Below, piece after piece: positions 59,454-59,526 of a stretch of DNA of 59,526 bases (the stretch's first letter is position 1; each line of letters begins with the position of its first letter). Position numbers and translations under genes: made by a program. The stretch lies in NCBI GenBank assembly GCA_021732285.1, contig JAKFVH010000041.1:1-59526 (forward strand), read 5' to 3'. The notes beneath the pieces were generated by a model, which was not told where the DNA came from, ran no database searches, and saw nothing but the letters and a program-made list of their open reading frames with translations. Source of the DNA: Reyranella sp. (GTDB taxonomy: Bacteria > Pseudomonadota > Alphaproteobacteria > Reyranellales > Reyranellaceae).

Positions 59454-59526
59454 GCCATCCGGCCCCCGAAGAGCTGCTGCTGGACTACGCCGCCGGCGCG
59501 CTTGCCGCGGGCCCGGCGCTGGCCGT
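59450..59526 (+). CDS. ChrR-like anti-sigma factor, 3' end cut by window
   Basis: Only the first 25 residues are present. They read HPAPEELLLDYAAGALAAGP, a good match to the N-terminus of ChrR-type zinc-binding anti-sigma factors. It overlaps the sigma-factor stop codon by ATGA. Zinc ligands and the cupin-like C-terminal domain lie beyond the window, so the call rests on the N-terminal motif and position. Confidence 0.8.
   Translation, partial: MSHPAPEELLLDYAAGALAAGPALA

Overview
The window is gene-dense and has very high GC by eye. Third codon positions are GC-biased and many genes overlap or abut. The protein families and the abundant palindromic intergenic repeats suggest a soil or freshwater alphaproteobacterium, perhaps a Reyranella-like member of Rhodospirillales; this is an inference from style, not from a marker gene. 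I found no rRNA, tRNA, CRISPR array, prophage or transposase.

Layout. Positions 1-6237 hold a 2-aminoethylphosphonate (AEP) degradation operon, phnW (5'-truncated by the window), phnA and phnY, followed by a GFA-family protein, a Bug-type binding protein and a PEP mutase/isocitrate lyase-family protein. Positions 6318-10079 hold a small exported protein, a class III cyclase/TPR protein and a Baeyer-Villiger-type flavin monooxygenase. Positions 10194-13912 form a four-gene cassette of unknown function ending in a large BNR-repeat beta-propeller protein. Positions 13919-14895 are a divergent SnoaL-like/MarR pair. Positions 15116-18780 carry a Rieske oxygenase and a dimethylglycine dehydrogenase-like gene interrupted by one in-frame TGA. 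They lie divergent from an AEP-type ABC transporter operon (18915-22894), so AEP uptake and AEP breakdown sit about 15 kb apart.

Positions 22940-32571 are a mixed catabolic and regulatory stretch: DUF1622, an orphan response regulator, PrpF, a nitronate monooxygenase-like protein, an SDR, two amidohydrolases, a P-loop kinase and an amidase. Positions 32682-40362 look like one catabolic unit: an exported alpha/beta hydrolase, a Rieske oxygenase, hydantoinase/oxoprolinase A and B, and an ABC binding protein. Positions 40487-46110 include a lipoprotein, a MocR regulator divergent from an EamA exporter, a molybdopterin oxidoreductase and a polysaccharide-deacetylase-like hydrolase.

Positions 46174-47048 hold a compact DUF6883/DUF4926/HTH cassette whose first gene contains an in-frame TGA. 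Positions 47112-50939 encode a DadA-like oxidoreductase, a class III aminotransferase and an agmatinase-family ureohydrolase. A TumE/TumA toxin-antitoxin pair (50949-51684) follows, flanked on its far side by a diverged 94-bp copy of the agmatinase 3' region. Positions 51932-59526 contain a PaaI thioesterase, a beta-lactamase-fold hydrolase, a SulP transporter, an iron-containing alcohol dehydrogenase, an M20 peptidase, and an ECF sigma factor with the start of its ChrR-like anti-sigma factor.

Intergenic space is dominated by at least four families of short palindromic, MITE-like repeats. Several supply stop codons, ribosome binding sites or start-proximal sequence to the adjacent genes, and two look nested. 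The strongest candidates for something undescribed are the 10.2-13.9 kb cassette and the DUF6883/DUF4926/HTH cassette.
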